Shown here: piece after piece, positions 1 to 9,429 of the stretch
How the letters are laid out: each line of letters begins with the position of its first letter
Position numbering within the stretch: the first letter of the stretch is position 1
Position numbers and translations under genes: made by a program
NCBI GenBank assembly: GCA_024401215.1
Contig: JAKSLL010000028.1
Span: 1 to 39,409 of the forward strand
DNA: 39,409 nucleotides
Direction of reading: 5' to 3'
Origin: Bacteroidaceae bacterium
Lineage (GTDB): Bacteria > Bacteroidota > Bacteroidia > Bacteroidales > Bacteroidaceae
Notes under the pieces: generated by a model
The model's input: the letters and a program-made list of their open reading frames with translations, nothing else
Databases searched by the model: none
What the model was told of the DNA's origin: nothing

Positions 1-574
1 CCGAGATCGTACATTGGCTGGATAGGAGCGTTACAAGCGAGGAAGTCCCAAGGACGTGGACCGAAGCCGATAACCTTGAGGTTGCGAACACCGATAACAA
101 CGCGAGCGATGTTGCGGAAGTCAGCGAGTTCCTTAACAGCCTCAGCTGGAGTTACGTTTGGATATTCTGGAATATAAACCTTGAGGCGACGGAGACCTAC
201 GCTGTAAGAGAAGTTGAGGACACCACAGAGAGCGTCACCACGATCATTAGCGAGGTTAGCCTTGCCTTCCTCCTTAGCAGCGAGAACCATGCAAGGACCA
301 CCGAACTTCTGGCAGAAGAGAGTAGTAGGACCCTCTGGACCGAAGTTGCCGAGGAACATACATACTGCGTTGATGCCATTCTCCTTAGCCCAGTCGAGAG
401 CTTTGTATGTGTCAACGTCGTTCTCAATAGTTACTGGACAGTCATAAACTTCTGGAAGACCAGCTGCCTTTACTTCTGCCATAACAGCAGCGAGACGAGC
501 CTGAGTAAGAGTAATAGGGAAGCAGTCGCGGCTAACGCCAACGATACCAAGCTTCACTGTTGGTTGATTAATCA
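1..574 (-). CDS. L-fucose isomerase-like family protein (N-terminal 191 residues; cut by window edge)
   Basis: The frame is open from an ATG at 574 to the window edge, so the C-terminal part, where isomerases of this group bind metal and substrate, is not visible. The protein starts MINQPTVKLGIVGVSRDCFP and contains ENGINAVCMFLGNFGPEG and GDALCGVLNFSYSVG, which resemble the N-terminal domain of L-fucose/L-arabinose isomerase-like proteins of Bacteroidales. Such proteins interconvert aldoses and ketoses, but the exact sugar cannot be told from this half. A PfkB-type sugar kinase lies upstream on the same strand, which fits an isomerase-kinase pair, although a consensus promoter at 646-677 suggests this gene also has its own transcript. 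There are no indels or frameshifts. I am confident in the reading frame and moderately confident in the family. Confidence 0.75.
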
Positions 575-645
575 TTTTTTTGTAAATGTTTTAATAAATT
601 ATGTAAACTATGTTATTCTTGTTATAGAATTAACGATTGAGTATG

Positions 646-677
646 CAAATCTAAAAATTATATTTTGATTGAACAAA
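646..677 (-). promoter_or_regulatory. Bacteroidetes-type promoter for the isomerase-like gene
   Basis: On the minus strand TTTG (674-677) is followed after 20 bp by TAGATTTG (646-653). This matches the primary sigma factor consensus of Bacteroidetes (TTTG, 19-21 bp, TAnnTTTG). The start site would fall near 638-640, giving a leader of about 65 nt before the ATG at 574. It overlaps the end of the decayed ORF at 658-879. Confidence 0.6.
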
Positions 678-879
678 TTTTTATGTCAAAATATTGCGAT
701 ACAATGATATAGATTAAGTAATAGAGTATGTGATTGCCAGATATGGTGTAGGCAGGAATACCACAGGCTCTCATGCCACGATAGACCTTATCTCCTTCAA
801 CTGTAAAAGCTGGGATTCCACATGCTGTCATACCCCACAAACAAATAAACCCAGGCTTGTGACCTGAGGATAATATCAA
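658..879 (-). pseudogene. Small ORF with two 19-residue repeats, probable gene remnant
   Basis: This 73-codon frame starts only at TTG (877-879); the first ATG is at 829-831. It holds two adjacent copies of a 19-residue repeat, GMTACGIPAFTVEGDKVYR and GMRACGIPAYTISGNHILY. The shared pattern G-M-x-A-C-G-I-P-A-[FY]-T-[VI]-x-G looks like the short beta-strand repeats seen in some small Bacteroidetes hypothetical proteins. After the second repeat the frame becomes an AT-rich run of I, Y and L, as if coding sequence had decayed. It lies between the kinase (stop at 903) and the isomerase-like gene, and its end overlaps that gene's promoter. The repeat argues for real coding ancestry; the weak start and tail argue for a remnant. 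No function can be given. Confidence 0.35.
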
Positions 880-902
880 ACAAATATGATTGTATGCAAA
901 TA

Positions 903-1862
903 CTAAGTATTTGCTGTAATAATGCCCTTAGTGCCGAAATAAGAAGCATTGCGAGAGGCATACTCCTGAGCTTCCATCAGGCATTCACTGACAATCTCAG
1001 AGGTAAGATCAGAAAACTTTACCGCACCTCGCTTACCCAGGGCGTTGATGAATGAGGCAGTAGTCCAATCGCCACAGCCTTCGGTATCAACGACATTATC
1101 ATTCTGCACAGGAGGTAGTGTTACCCATCCTGCACCACGAAGATTGAAGCGCACGCCTTTTGCCCCAAGTGTCTGGATGATAAGTTTATCCTTCAACTCA
1201 TCGACAAAATCAAGATCTTCAACTGCTTCATCTGAGAATTTAATGATGTCACTCTCCTTCATACATTTGAGGTATTTGGCGAATTCCTTCAAATACATAC
1301 GCTGAATCTCATAATATACCAGAACACCTTGGCTGCGCATCCACTTGCCTAACTCTCGCCATGCAGCAGTGGTACTCTCAAAGAAGTAAACATCAGGGAG
1401 GAAGTCCAGCTGCTGAATGAACTTTGGTAGAGTCGCATCTTTACCCATAACTGTGAATGCCTTATCCTTAGGGAAACCACTGCCTGGAGCATGACGCTTG
1501 GAAAAACGACGTTTTGGATTGCCATTCTCATCAATATCATGAGTCACCTTTAAGAGATTAGTGCCACCCTCAGGAGTATTGGTGACGAAGCGAGTATTGC
1601 AGCCATAGCGCTTCATGTCAGCGGTCATCTTCATTCCTTCTTCGCTATTATCAAAGAGAGCGATAGGGTATGACTCCCAATCGAACCACCCCATAATGCA
1701 CATAACATTGCCTGGATTTGAACCAATCTCTTCTATGATGAGATTCTCCACGAACTTATTACGCTTGCCAGGCACGAATCCATTTGGATATTCACGCTTT
1801 ACGATAGTGTCAAGGTTATAGGAACCTACACCGATGATGCTGAGTTTCTTCTCTTCATTCAT
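903..1862 (-). CDS. PfkB-family (ribokinase-like) carbohydrate kinase
   Basis: This 319-residue cytoplasmic protein has the ribokinase fold pattern: an N-terminal GVGSYNLDTIV strand, a glycine-rich EEIGSNPGNV substrate-lid region, and near the C-terminus the PfkB signature DTEGCGDWTTASFINAL (259-275). D265 is the expected catalytic base that activates the sugar hydroxyl for phosphate transfer from ATP. The usual GAGD is GCGD here, a tolerated change. Length is normal for the family (about 300-330). The substrate cannot be read from sequence; the isomerase-like gene downstream makes a monosaccharide likely. The ATG at 1860-1862 is the natural start. The lipoprotein gene ends 50 bp upstream, so co-transcription is possible. 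Confidence 0.85.
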   Translation of the reverse strand: MNEEKKLSIIGVGSYNLDTIVKREYPNGFVPGKRNKFVENLIIEEIGSNPGNVMCIMGWFDWESYPIALFDNSEEGMKMTADMKRYGCNTRFVTNTPEGGTNLLKVTHDIDENGNPKRRFSKRHAPGSGFPKDKAFTVMGKDATLPKFIQQLDFLPDVYFFESTTAAWRELGKWMRSQGVLVYYEIQRMYLKEFAKYLKCMKESDIIKFSDEAVEDLDFVDELKDKLIIQTLGAKGVRFNLRGAGWVTLPPVQNDNVVDTEGCGDWTTASFINALGKRGAVKFSDLTSEIVSECLMEAQEYASRNASYFGTKGIITANT

Positions 1863-1912
1863 ACAAATTTTAGATTAATATGCGTTTTATTGCCTGCAAT
1901 CACATTAAAATA

Positions 1913-2398
1913 TCATCTTTTCACATTGCAGCTATCTCTGTTTACGTAAAATACAGGACCTGAATACGTACCAAGAAGGCTGAGGTAGATTTTCATCGAA
2001 CTTAAACCTATGGCTGGCGCACTATTTATTCCTTTTGAAACGAAATAGTTGCTATTTGACTTGTAAAGCTGATTCTCAATCTCTGCCAGAGTGATGCCTT
2101 TCTTCACATTTGCTTTGAATGTTTCGTTTGCACTGACATTGCATTTGTTGACAGCATAATCAATGACACTCTCATCAGACGTTGCATTCATGCTAAACAC
2201 ATAATAGCTGAATTTCAATTCCTGCAGAGCATTCTTGATTATTGAATCGTATTCTGCATCATTAGTATTTTCGTAAGCGATTGAATCACAATTGACAAAA
2301 TACTGAACTGTTGCTTCTGAACCTATCCCGTCAAGACATGATGTGATTCCGAAGACAGAACAAGCAGCGATAATAAACATTAAAAAATACTTTTTCAT
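1913..2398 (-). CDS. Small exported lipoprotein of unknown function
   Basis: A 161-residue protein beginning MKKYFLMFIIAACSVFGITSC: two lysines, a hydrophobic stretch, then a lipobox ending in C21. It should be cut by signal peptidase II and lipid-anchored. The mature part is polar, with several Asn/Ser-rich segments and two further cysteines, and ends FYVNRDSCNVKR. I do not recognise a domain. It lies between the PfkB kinase (downstream, same strand) and the AraC-type regulator (upstream, same strand, 79 bp away). The start at 2398 is well placed for the signal peptide. Confidence 0.75.
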   Translation of the reverse strand: MKKYFLMFIIAACSVFGITSCLDGIGSEATVQYFVNCDSIAYENTNDAEYDSIIKNALQELKFSYYVFSMNATSDESVIDYAVNKCNVSANETFKANVKKGITLAEIENQLYKSNSNYFVSKGINSAPAIGLSSMKIYLSLLGTYSGPVFYVNRDSCNVKR

Positions 2399-2477
2399 TT
2401 TTTTTTTTGATTTTTATATTGACCAGAGTGTATATTACTAAATAAATAATGTATTCACAGCACTTTAATGCATATTC

Positions 2478-3416
2478 TTACTTTCCAACAAATGAGATTC
2501 CTCGTCTTACAACATCATCAAACTCAGCATCATCTGTTATCTTTTCTTCTTTTCCGTGGCGATATTCAAGAGGTCCTATACCAGTGTTTGTTTTGAACCA
2601 TTTTCCAAAATAACTCTGATTTGGGAAAAACAAATCCTCTGAGATCTGACGAACAGAAATATTGCTTGACAATAGCATTCGCTTTGCTTCGACCAAAAGC
2701 GCTGTCGTAATCCATTGGCTTGGAGATTTACCTGTCTTAGACTTAATTATCGAACTGAAGTAACGGCGTGTAAGACATTGCTGGTCAGCATAATATGACA
2801 CCTCATGTTCGGAACGGAATTTACGATAAAGCAATGACACGAAACTCTGTAGCACTTCGTCTGTTCTTGATGCAGGAGTGGGGTCGAACTCTACATCCGT
2901 ATAGCATTGAACAATTTCAAGAATCAGGCAGTTGGCAAGTAGCTCTGCTTGTTTGCGAGCAATCTGCTTGACAGGTTTCGGGTCGTCAACCCATTTTTCT
3001 GCCATCTTCTGCTCCTCACTTAGTCTTTCAGCCCTCTCCAGAAGTTCCATGTAACTACATAGCGTATTACGCTGTGATTCGGAAACTATTTGATGTGGGT
3101 ATTTTTTAATTATGAAAAGAGCATTGAAATTTGTAACTTGATAGAGCAGAGGCTGAATGATATCCAAATCAGCCCCTATGAGTGTGCCTTGAAGATTTAA
3201 GCTATGCCCAAGAATGTGAAGTTCACTATATGAAAAATATACAATGATGGAATTTCTGCATAAATGAAATTCCTGTCCATCTATTATAATATCAACCTCT
3301 CCTTCTTTGCACAGAAAAACTCCTGTCTTGTTAATTTTTACGGTGTCATACTCGGCATCAAGTATGTTTACCTCACCACCATTTATTTCTCTGATGATAA
3401 TTCTATCATTGGTCAT
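2478..3416 (-). CDS. AraC-family transcriptional regulator
   Basis: A 312-residue protein with an N-terminal cupin-like sensory part (about 20-90), a linker with charged helices (about 115-150), and a C-terminal double helix-turn-helix of AraC type (about 190-286). The second helix-turn-helix contains ISVRQISEDLFFPNQSYFGK followed by WFKTNTGIGPLEYR, the typical family ending. It is transcribed away from the RND efflux operon, with a shared 197-bp spacer that contains inverted repeats, so the simplest reading is that it controls that operon and perhaps itself. The ligand is unknown. The C-terminal tail after residue 290 is acidic and not needed for DNA binding in the family. Confidence 0.85.
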   Translation of the reverse strand: MTNDRIIIREINGGEVNILDAEYDTVKINKTGVFLCKEGEVDIIIDGQEFHLCRNSIIVYFSYSELHILGHSLNLQGTLIGADLDIIQPLLYQVTNFNALFIIKKYPHQIVSESQRNTLCSYMELLERAERLSEEQKMAEKWVDDPKPVKQIARKQAELLANCLILEIVQCYTDVEFDPTPASRTDEVLQSFVSLLYRKFRSEHEVSYYADQQCLTRRYFSSIIKSKTGKSPSQWITTALLVEAKRMLLSSNISVRQISEDLFFPNQSYFGKWFKTNTGIGPLEYRHGKEEKITDDAEFDDVVRRGISFVGK

Positions 3417-3477
3417 AATGTGCTAATAATTTTTTTGCAAAATAACTAAAAATGAACAAAACACGCAACTTTTTTCA

Positions 3478-3550
3478 TTGATTTTAATCTTTAAGTAATG
3501 TTAAAAATCAAAATTCAGTACCTTTTGAACAAATGTTGTTAATTTTTAAC
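3478..3550. promoter_or_regulatory. Inverted repeats in the AraC/RND divergent spacer, possible operators
   Basis: Two dyads lie between the divergent genes. TTGATTTT (3478-3485) is matched exactly by AAAATCAA (3504-3511), and GTTAA...TTAAC forms a compact dyad at 3538-3550, just upstream of the -7 element at 3575. Their position fits regulator binding sites, but AraC proteins often bind direct repeats, so this is only a suggestion. Confidence 0.3.
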
Positions 3551-3574
3551 CACAAATAAAATATAAATAAAACC

Positions 3575-3582
3575 TAACTTTG
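3575..3582 (+). promoter_or_regulatory. -7 element of the RND efflux operon promoter
   Basis: TAACTTTG matches TAnnTTTG and sits 31 bp before the adaptor ATG. No good TTTG lies 19-21 bp upstream, which fits a promoter that needs an activator such as the divergent AraC-type protein. Confidence 0.5.
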
Positions 3583-3613
3583 CATTCGAAAAACAAAAAA
3601 CATTGAATAGGAT

Positions 3614-4687
3614 ATGAAAAATACTAATAATGTCATTTCTGTATTTCTCGCGGCAGTCTCATTGATTTCATGCGGCGAAAAGAAGGTACAAAGCAATGAG
3701 GCTCCATTAGTTGATGTAGTCACAGTAAAGAACTCAAATGAGATAGGTTCTCAATCCTTCACTGGCAAAACAAAGCCTGCGGAAGAGGTCAATCTTGCTT
3801 TTAAGGTTGCTGGTCAGATACAGCGTGTGCTGGTTAAAGAAGGTGATTACGTCAGGGCAGGACAGGTCGTGGCTGTTATGGACAGCCGTGACTACAATGT
3901 TCAATTGTCTGCCACACAGGCTGAATATGAACAGATTAAAGCAGACGCAGAACGTGTTATGGCTCTTTACCAAGAAGGAAACACGACAGCCAGCAATTAC
4001 GACAAAGCGCGTTACGGTCTTCAGCAGATAAGTCAAAAACTCGAGCATCACAAGAATCAGTTGGCAGACACACAGCTTCGAAGCAGCATAAACGGATATG
4101 TTCAGGCGAAGCTTCATGAAAGCGGTGAGACAGTAGCGGCAGGTATGCCTGTAATTTCTATCTTCGCAAGCGGAGACACCGAAGTGGAAATAAAATTCAG
4201 TGCTGCTGATTTTGCAAATATAGACAAATTCACAAGTTTCTATTGCAAATTCGATATAACAGGCGACGAGCAGTTCCCTCTTACCATTTCTCGCACAAGC
4301 CAAGAGGCTAATTCATCACAATTATATACTGTACGCCTAAAGTTCGCCACACCTGTCTCCAACAAGAGGATCACACCAGGAATGACAACTATGGTATATT
4401 CTGAGACAATCAATAAAAACGCATCAAATGTGTTCTATGTTCCATCATCGGCAGTAGTCAACAATAATGACAAAACTATTGTCTATGTTTATGATGAGAA
4501 GCAAGATGTGGTTAAGGCTCGACAGGTTAGCCTGAACAAAATCAATAGAGATGGCACTTCAATTATTGACAAAGGTTTGAAGCAAAACGAGAAGATTGTC
4601 GTGACTGGTGTGCATCATATTAAAGATGGACAGAAGGTGCGCCTCATGCAAAAACCATCATCTTCTAATATTGGAGGTTTACTTTAA
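3614..4687 (+). CDS. RND efflux periplasmic adaptor (membrane fusion lipoprotein)
   Basis: A 357-residue protein of the AcrA/MexA (HlyD) family. It starts with a lipoprotein signal peptide whose lipobox ends LISC (C20). A biotinyl-lipoyl-like half, VAGQIQRVLVKEGDYVRAGQ (about 68-87), leads into a helical hairpin (about 100-155). The second lipoyl half follows (LRSSINGYVQAKLHESGETV), then beta-barrel and membrane-proximal domains ending near KDGQKVRL. It links the inner-membrane pump to the outer-membrane channel encoded by the next two genes, with spacers of 76 and 79 bp, so the three form one operon. The length is usual for the family and all domains look intact. Confidence 0.9.
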   Translation: MKNTNNVISVFLAAVSLISCGEKKVQSNEAPLVDVVTVKNSNEIGSQSFTGKTKPAEEVNLAFKVAGQIQRVLVKEGDYVRAGQVVAVMDSRDYNVQLSATQAEYEQIKADAERVMALYQEGNTTASNYDKARYGLQQISQKLEHHKNQLADTQLRSSINGYVQAKLHESGETVAAGMPVISIFASGDTEVEIKFSAADFANIDKFTSFYCKFDITGDEQFPLTISRTSQEANSSQLYTVRLKFATPVSNKRITPGMTTMVYSETINKNASNVFYVPSSAVVNNNDKTIVYVYDEKQDVVKARQVSLNKINRDGTSIIDKGLKQNEKIVVTGVHHIKDGQKVRLMQKPSSSNIGGLL

Positions 4688-4763
4688 CTAAATTTAATAA
4701 TACATTTATTATTAGCAATATAACATTTGTATTTATTGCTAATATCAACAATATACTTACGAT

Positions 4764-7700
4764 ATGAATTACAGCAAATGGGCTCTTGACAATTCAAAGT
4801 TGATACACTTTCTGGTGGTGATACTCGTCATCGGAGGTGTTATGGCATACGACTCTATGTCCAAACTCGAAGACCCTGCCATTAAAGTCAAGCAGGCTAT
4901 GGTTGTGACCACTTATCCTGGTGCATCAGCTCACCAGGTTGAACTTGAAGTGACTGACCCTATCGAGAAAAGCATCAGAGAAATGTCAACGATAAATAAC
5001 TTGCAGTCATCAAGCTATGCCGACTTGAGTCTTATAACTGTTGAGTTGATTACTACTGTGCCAAATGACCAAGTGGAACAGCAATGGGACATGTTGAGAA
5101 GAAAGGTTGCAAATGCACAGAGCAAACTGCCTGCCGGTGCTTCTCCATCGATGGTGCGTGATGACTTTGGCGATGTATATGGCATGTTTTATGCCTTGAC
5201 AGGTGACGGGCAGACGGACTCGCAGCTTAGCGACTTCGCCGAACTTATAAAACGAGAAGTGAATGGCATCGAGGGAGTTAGCCGTGTGGAGATATATGGA
5301 CGGCGCACAGAGTGTATTAACATCGAACTGCGTCAGGAAAAGATGGCTAATCTCGGTGTTATGCCTATAGAAATTATTCAAACACTTAACAATCAGAACA
5401 AAACAAGCTATTCAGGCTATTATGACAATGGCAATAATCGTATTCGAGTGACTGTTGACGACAAATTTAATAATGTTGATGATATTGCCAACATGCTCAT
5501 TCAAGGTCATAATAACGACCAGCTGCGCATTAAAGACATTGCTATTGTACGAAAGACATACGAAGCGACAACACGCAACAAGATGGATCGTGACGGCAAG
5601 CGCGCTTTAGGCATAAGCATAGCATGTTCACCAGATTACGACATTCTTAAAGTGGGAAAGAAGGTTGAAGGTACAATTTCAAAAATCGAACATCGTCTGC
5701 CTGCAGGAATAGAATGCCAGAAGGTGTTTTTCCAGCCAGAGCGTGTTGACAACGCACTCAGCACATTCCTTATCAATCTGCTTGAATCTGTTGCCATTGT
5801 TGTGGTTGTGCTCATATTCTTTATGGGGTGGAGAAGTGGCGCTATTATCGGTACAAGTCTTGTAGTAATTGTATTCGGTTCGTTCCTCGTACTGCAAGGT
5901 TTCCATGGCACACTTCAGCGTGTGTCGCTTGCAAGCTTCATCCTTGCCATGGGCATGCTTGTTGACAACGCCATTGTGATTGTTGACGGAATACTCGTTG
6001 ATCTTAAAAAAGGTAAGTCACGTATAGAGGCGCTCACGTCTATTGGCAGCAGAACATCCATGCCGCTGCTTGGAGCCACATTGATAGCAATTCTTGCCTT
6101 CCTGCCTATATTTATGAGCCCCGACACAGCAGGTGTATATGTAAGAGACCTTTTTATTGTCATTGCTGTCAGCCTTCTCCTGAGTTGGCTTCTGGCATTG
6201 GTGCATGTGCCTATTATGAGTGACTGGATGTTTATGAAAATGGGCATCAGAAGCAAGAGGGCAAAAAGAAAAGCAAACACCGACAATGACGAAGAGGAGA
6301 ATCTATATAAAGGTAAGTCATACGACTTGCTGGAGCATATTCTCTGTTTCGGACTTAAGCATAAATGGACGATGATATTTATTGCTGTCGGATTACTGAT
6401 TGTCAGCACCTTATGTTATAAATTTACAAATCAGGCTTTCTTCCCTGACATGGAGTACGACCAGTTATATATGGAATATAAGTTGCCAGAAGGCACTAAC
6501 TCCACTCAGGTTGAAGAAGACTTGGAAAAGGTGCGTCAGCATCTGATAAAGCATGACTATATCACTCATGTCACCACATCTATCGGTGGCACACCTTCAC
6601 GATATAACCTCGTTCGCTCCATAGCAACACCCTCTTTGGCGTATGGTGAACTGATTATAGATTTTGATTCGCCGAGCTCATTAGTGGAGCATATAGACTC
6701 ATTGCAGAAAGAGGTGAATGAGATGTTCCCTGATGCTTATGTGAAGTTTAAGCGTTATAACCTCATGTTCAAGAAATATCCTATTGAAGCGTGTTTTTCC
6801 GGTCCTGACCCAGCTGTGTTGCACCAACTTGTTGATTCGGCACGCACTATAGTAGAAGCGTCAGACAAGGTTTATCTTACGACATCAGATTGGGAACCAA
6901 AGGTTCCTGTGCTTTCTATAGCATATAATCAATCTTCCGCACGAAACAGCGGACTTTCACGTAATGACATCGCTCTCTCTATGATGACATATACGAGCGG
7001 AGTGCCTATCGGTACATACTATGATGGCATTCACCCACAAAATATATATGTGAAATGTACTAATGATGACGGTGAAAATATTGATAATCTTGAAGATGCA
7101 AGAGTTTTTGGCATAATGCCAAATTTGTCACAATTCGTTGACAGGTCAACAATCAACAAGCTTATGTCGGGTGCTGTAAACAAAGACGATATCATTGAGA
7201 ATGTGATACAGACAACTCCTCTCAAGCAAGTGGCGCGCGGTATTGACATAAAATGGGAGGAACCTGTCGTGATGCGATTTAACGGACAGCGTGCACAGCG
7301 CCTGCAATGTTCACCTCGTCCGGGAGTTGGTACCGAAGCTGCTCGCAAAGCCATAGCTGAAGAGATAGAGAAGATTGAACTGCCAGAAGGCTATTCGCTC
7401 TATTGGGAGGGAGAGAAGAGAGCCAGCGACCAGGCGATGAAATACCTTTTCAACGGATTCCCAATATGCATTGTTGCCATGCTTCTTATCTTGATAATGC
7501 TCTTCAAAGATTACAAGAAGCCAGCTATAATCTTCTGCTGCATACCTCTTGTGCTTATTGGAGTCATTCCTATTGTCACCATAACAGGAAAGCCTTTTGG
7601 ATTTGTAGCTATTGTAGGTGTGCTTGGACTTATAGGCATGATGATAAAGAACGGCATTGTTCTTATGGATGAGATTAATGAGGAGATTTCATCGGGAATG

Positions 7701-7913
7701 CCTGCCCGTGAGGCTTTGATACATAGTTCAAAGTCACGTCTTCGACCAGTGATGATGGCGTCGCTAACAACGATCTTAGGTATGATTCCACTTGTGCCCG
7801 ACGCTATGTTCGGTTCACTTGCTGTGACAATCATGGGCGGACTTTTCATGGGAACACTCATCACATTGATTTTCATACCAATATTGTATGCGTTGTTTTT
7901 CAAAGTGAAATGA
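4764..7913 (+). CDS. RND-family efflux pump, inner-membrane permease
   Basis: A 1049-residue AcrB-type (HAE-1-like) transporter with the duplicated layout: TM1 near residue 12, a large periplasmic loop, TM2-6, a charged cytoplasmic linker (about 485-510), TM7, a second periplasmic loop and TM8-12. Proton-relay residues are partly kept: D401 in MLVDNAIVIVDG matches AcrB D407, while the neighbouring D408 position is N402, and K962 in MMIKNGIVLMDEI matches AcrB K940. A DN pair occurs in many HAE-1 relatives, so the pump is probably functional. It is driven by proton influx and exports drugs or metabolites through the adaptor and the TolC-like channel. The substrate is unknown. Confidence 0.92.
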   Translation: MNYSKWALDNSKLIHFLVVILVIGGVMAYDSMSKLEDPAIKVKQAMVVTTYPGASAHQVELEVTDPIEKSIREMSTINNLQSSSYADLSLITVELITTVPNDQVEQQWDMLRRKVANAQSKLPAGASPSMVRDDFGDVYGMFYALTGDGQTDSQLSDFAELIKREVNGIEGVSRVEIYGRRTECINIELRQEKMANLGVMPIEIIQTLNNQNKTSYSGYYDNGNNRIRVTVDDKFNNVDDIANMLIQGHNNDQLRIKDIAIVRKTYEATTRNKMDRDGKRALGISIACSPDYDILKVGKKVEGTISKIEHRLPAGIECQKVFFQPERVDNALSTFLINLLESVAIVVVVLIFFMGWRSGAIIGTSLVVIVFGSFLVLQGFHGTLQRVSLASFILAMGMLVDNAIVIVDGILVDLKKGKSRIEALTSIGSRTSMPLLGATLIAILAFLPIFMSPDTAGVYVRDLFIVIAVSLLLSWLLALVHVPIMSDWMFMKMGIRSKRAKRKANTDNDEEENLYKGKSYDLLEHILCFGLKHKWTMIFIAVGLLIVSTLCYKFTNQAFFPDMEYDQLYMEYKLPEGTNSTQVEEDLEKVRQHLIKHDYITHVTTSIGGTPSRYNLVRSIATPSLAYGELIIDFDSPSSLVEHIDSLQKEVNEMFPDAYVKFKRYNLMFKKYPIEACFSGPDPAVLHQLVDSARTIVEASDKVYLTTSDWEPKVPVLSIAYNQSSARNSGLSRNDIALSMMTYTSGVPIGTYYDGIHPQNIYVKCTNDDGENIDNLEDARVFGIMPNLSQFVDRSTINKLMSGAVNKDDIIENVIQTTPLKQVARGIDIKWEEPVVMRFNGQRAQRLQCSPRPGVGTEAARKAIAEEIEKIELPEGYSLYWEGEKRASDQAMKYLFNGFPICIVAMLLILIMLFKDYKKPAIIFCCIPLVLIGVIPIVTITGKPFGFVAIVGVLGLIGMMIKNGIVLMDEINEEISSGMPAREALIHSSKSRLRPVMMASLTTILGMIPLVPDAMFGSLAVTIMGGLFMGTLITLIFIPILYALFFKVK

Positions 7914-7992
7914 GCTGCTACGCCATATACTGCTGGATATTTTTTATCAATCAAATAGTAAGAACTTTCATTGACATTATTATATAAAATAT

Positions 7993-9399
7993 ATGACAAG
8001 AACACGTAAGTCAATAATTCACATATCTGCTTCATTGGTTCTTTGTGCTTTTTCTTTAGGCGCAAATGCACAAACGCTGAGTCTTGAAGATTGCAAGTCA
8101 AAAGCCATAGCAAACAATAAGTCGTTATCTTCGGCAAAGTATAAGTTTGAACAGACAACATACGACATGAAGTCTTATAAAGCTAATTATTTCCCAAAGA
8201 TAAACCTTACTGCCATAGACTTCTACAGCGATGCTTCAGGAAGTTTTGACATTAGCGGCGGACATCTCCCTATATATAATTATGTGGAAGCATTGGGACA
8301 GTTTGTCCCTAATGTAACGCCGAATGCAGATGGAAGCTATACATTAAACCAATATGCTGACTTTCCAGACCAGTCGATGAACTGGAAGATAAAGAATGTC
8401 TTTTTCGGCTCTTTTTCCATTATCGAACCTGTATATACCGGTGGCAAGGTATCTACCGCTTACTCTATGTCTAAAATAGGAGTCAATATGGCTAAAGAGA
8501 ACATACGACTCACAGAGTCTGAGGTCATTATCCAGACAGAAGAGGCTTACTATATGGCAATAAAGGCGAAAGAGTTGGGGGATGTGGCTCGTAAATATCG
8601 TGACTTACTAAACGAACTGAAAAAAAATGTTGACGGTGCTTTCCGACATGGAATGCGTACACGAAATGATGTCATGAAGGTGCAAGTCAAACTTAATGAG
8701 GCTGAACTGTCTATTCAGAAAGCAGACAATGGGTATCGACTTGCTCTGATGAATCTCTGTCATGTTATTGGCATGCCGCTCGACAGCAACATCTCTATCG
8801 ACAGCAATATCCCGAATGATGAGAATGGTGGCAGTGTTTTTGATGGAGGCATCAATAACCGTCCAGAATTCAATATCTTAGCGGGTAAGACCGAACTTGC
8901 CAAGAAAAATATCAAACTTGCGAAATCCGATTATCTGCCTGTCGTTGCTGTAGGTGGTGCTTACACTTATGCTAATGGAGGTGAGATGGCTGGCAAGCGA
9001 CTGCTCTCGGGTGGTGCATATAATGTCGGCGTGACTGTGAATGTGCCAATAGACATATTTGGAGGTACAACAAATAAGGTGCGTTCAGCTAAGGCTGCTT
9101 ATCAGATAACACAGCTTGAGCAGGAAGAGCTGAACGAAAAAATGCAGCTTGAACTTGCATTATGCAAAAATAATGTAGAAGAAGCAAAAACAGAACTTGA
9201 ACTTTGCAAGCTTTCGCTTGAGCAGGCTGCAGAAAACATGAAACTGTCAAAACAGCAATGTGATGTGGGTTTTGAAACTCTATCAGACTACCTTGAAAGC
9301 CAAGCTCTCTGGCAGCAGTCATATACAAATCTTGTACAAGCAAGATGCCAGCTACAGCTGGCGAAACTCAAATATAGAAAGGCTGCAGGCGTTCTGTAA
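7993..9399 (+). CDS. TolC-family outer-membrane efflux channel
   Basis: A 468-residue outer-membrane factor. It has a signal peptide (MTRTRKSIIHISASLVLCAF, cut after about ANA at residue 26), then two repeats of long coiled-coil helices and short beta segments: TLSLEDCKSKAIANNKSL at the start and EEAKTELELCKLSLEQAAEN in the second half. The trimer forms an outer-membrane barrel with a periplasmic tunnel that docks onto the adaptor. It is the last gene of the efflux operon. Directly after its stop lies one copy of the 11-bp-unit repeat element. The length is normal for the family. Confidence 0.9.
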   Translation: MTRTRKSIIHISASLVLCAFSLGANAQTLSLEDCKSKAIANNKSLSSAKYKFEQTTYDMKSYKANYFPKINLTAIDFYSDASGSFDISGGHLPIYNYVEALGQFVPNVTPNADGSYTLNQYADFPDQSMNWKIKNVFFGSFSIIEPVYTGGKVSTAYSMSKIGVNMAKENIRLTESEVIIQTEEAYYMAIKAKELGDVARKYRDLLNELKKNVDGAFRHGMRTRNDVMKVQVKLNEAELSIQKADNGYRLALMNLCHVIGMPLDSNISIDSNIPNDENGGSVFDGGINNRPEFNILAGKTELAKKNIKLAKSDYLPVVAVGGAYTYANGGEMAGKRLLSGGAYNVGVTVNVPIDIFGGTTNKVRSAKAAYQITQLEQEELNEKMQLELALCKNNVEEAKTELELCKLSLEQAAENMKLSKQQCDVGFETLSDYLESQALWQQSYTNLVQARCQLQLAKLKYRKAAGVL

Positions 9400-9429
9400 A
9401 GGGGTGTTATATATAAGCGCAAGATCTAC

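Noticed and set aside
3734-4303. 189-codon minus-strand frame inside the adaptor gene
   Set aside because: It is the antisense shadow of a well-supported efflux adaptor; cysteine-rich, without motifs.
5915-6409. 164-codon minus-strand frame inside the RND pump gene
   Set aside because: Antisense shadow of a membrane-helix coding region; the sense frame has all family motifs.
7511-8161. 216-codon minus-strand frame across the RND pump end and TolC start
   Set aside because: It crosses two well-supported genes in antisense and shows no coherent protein features.
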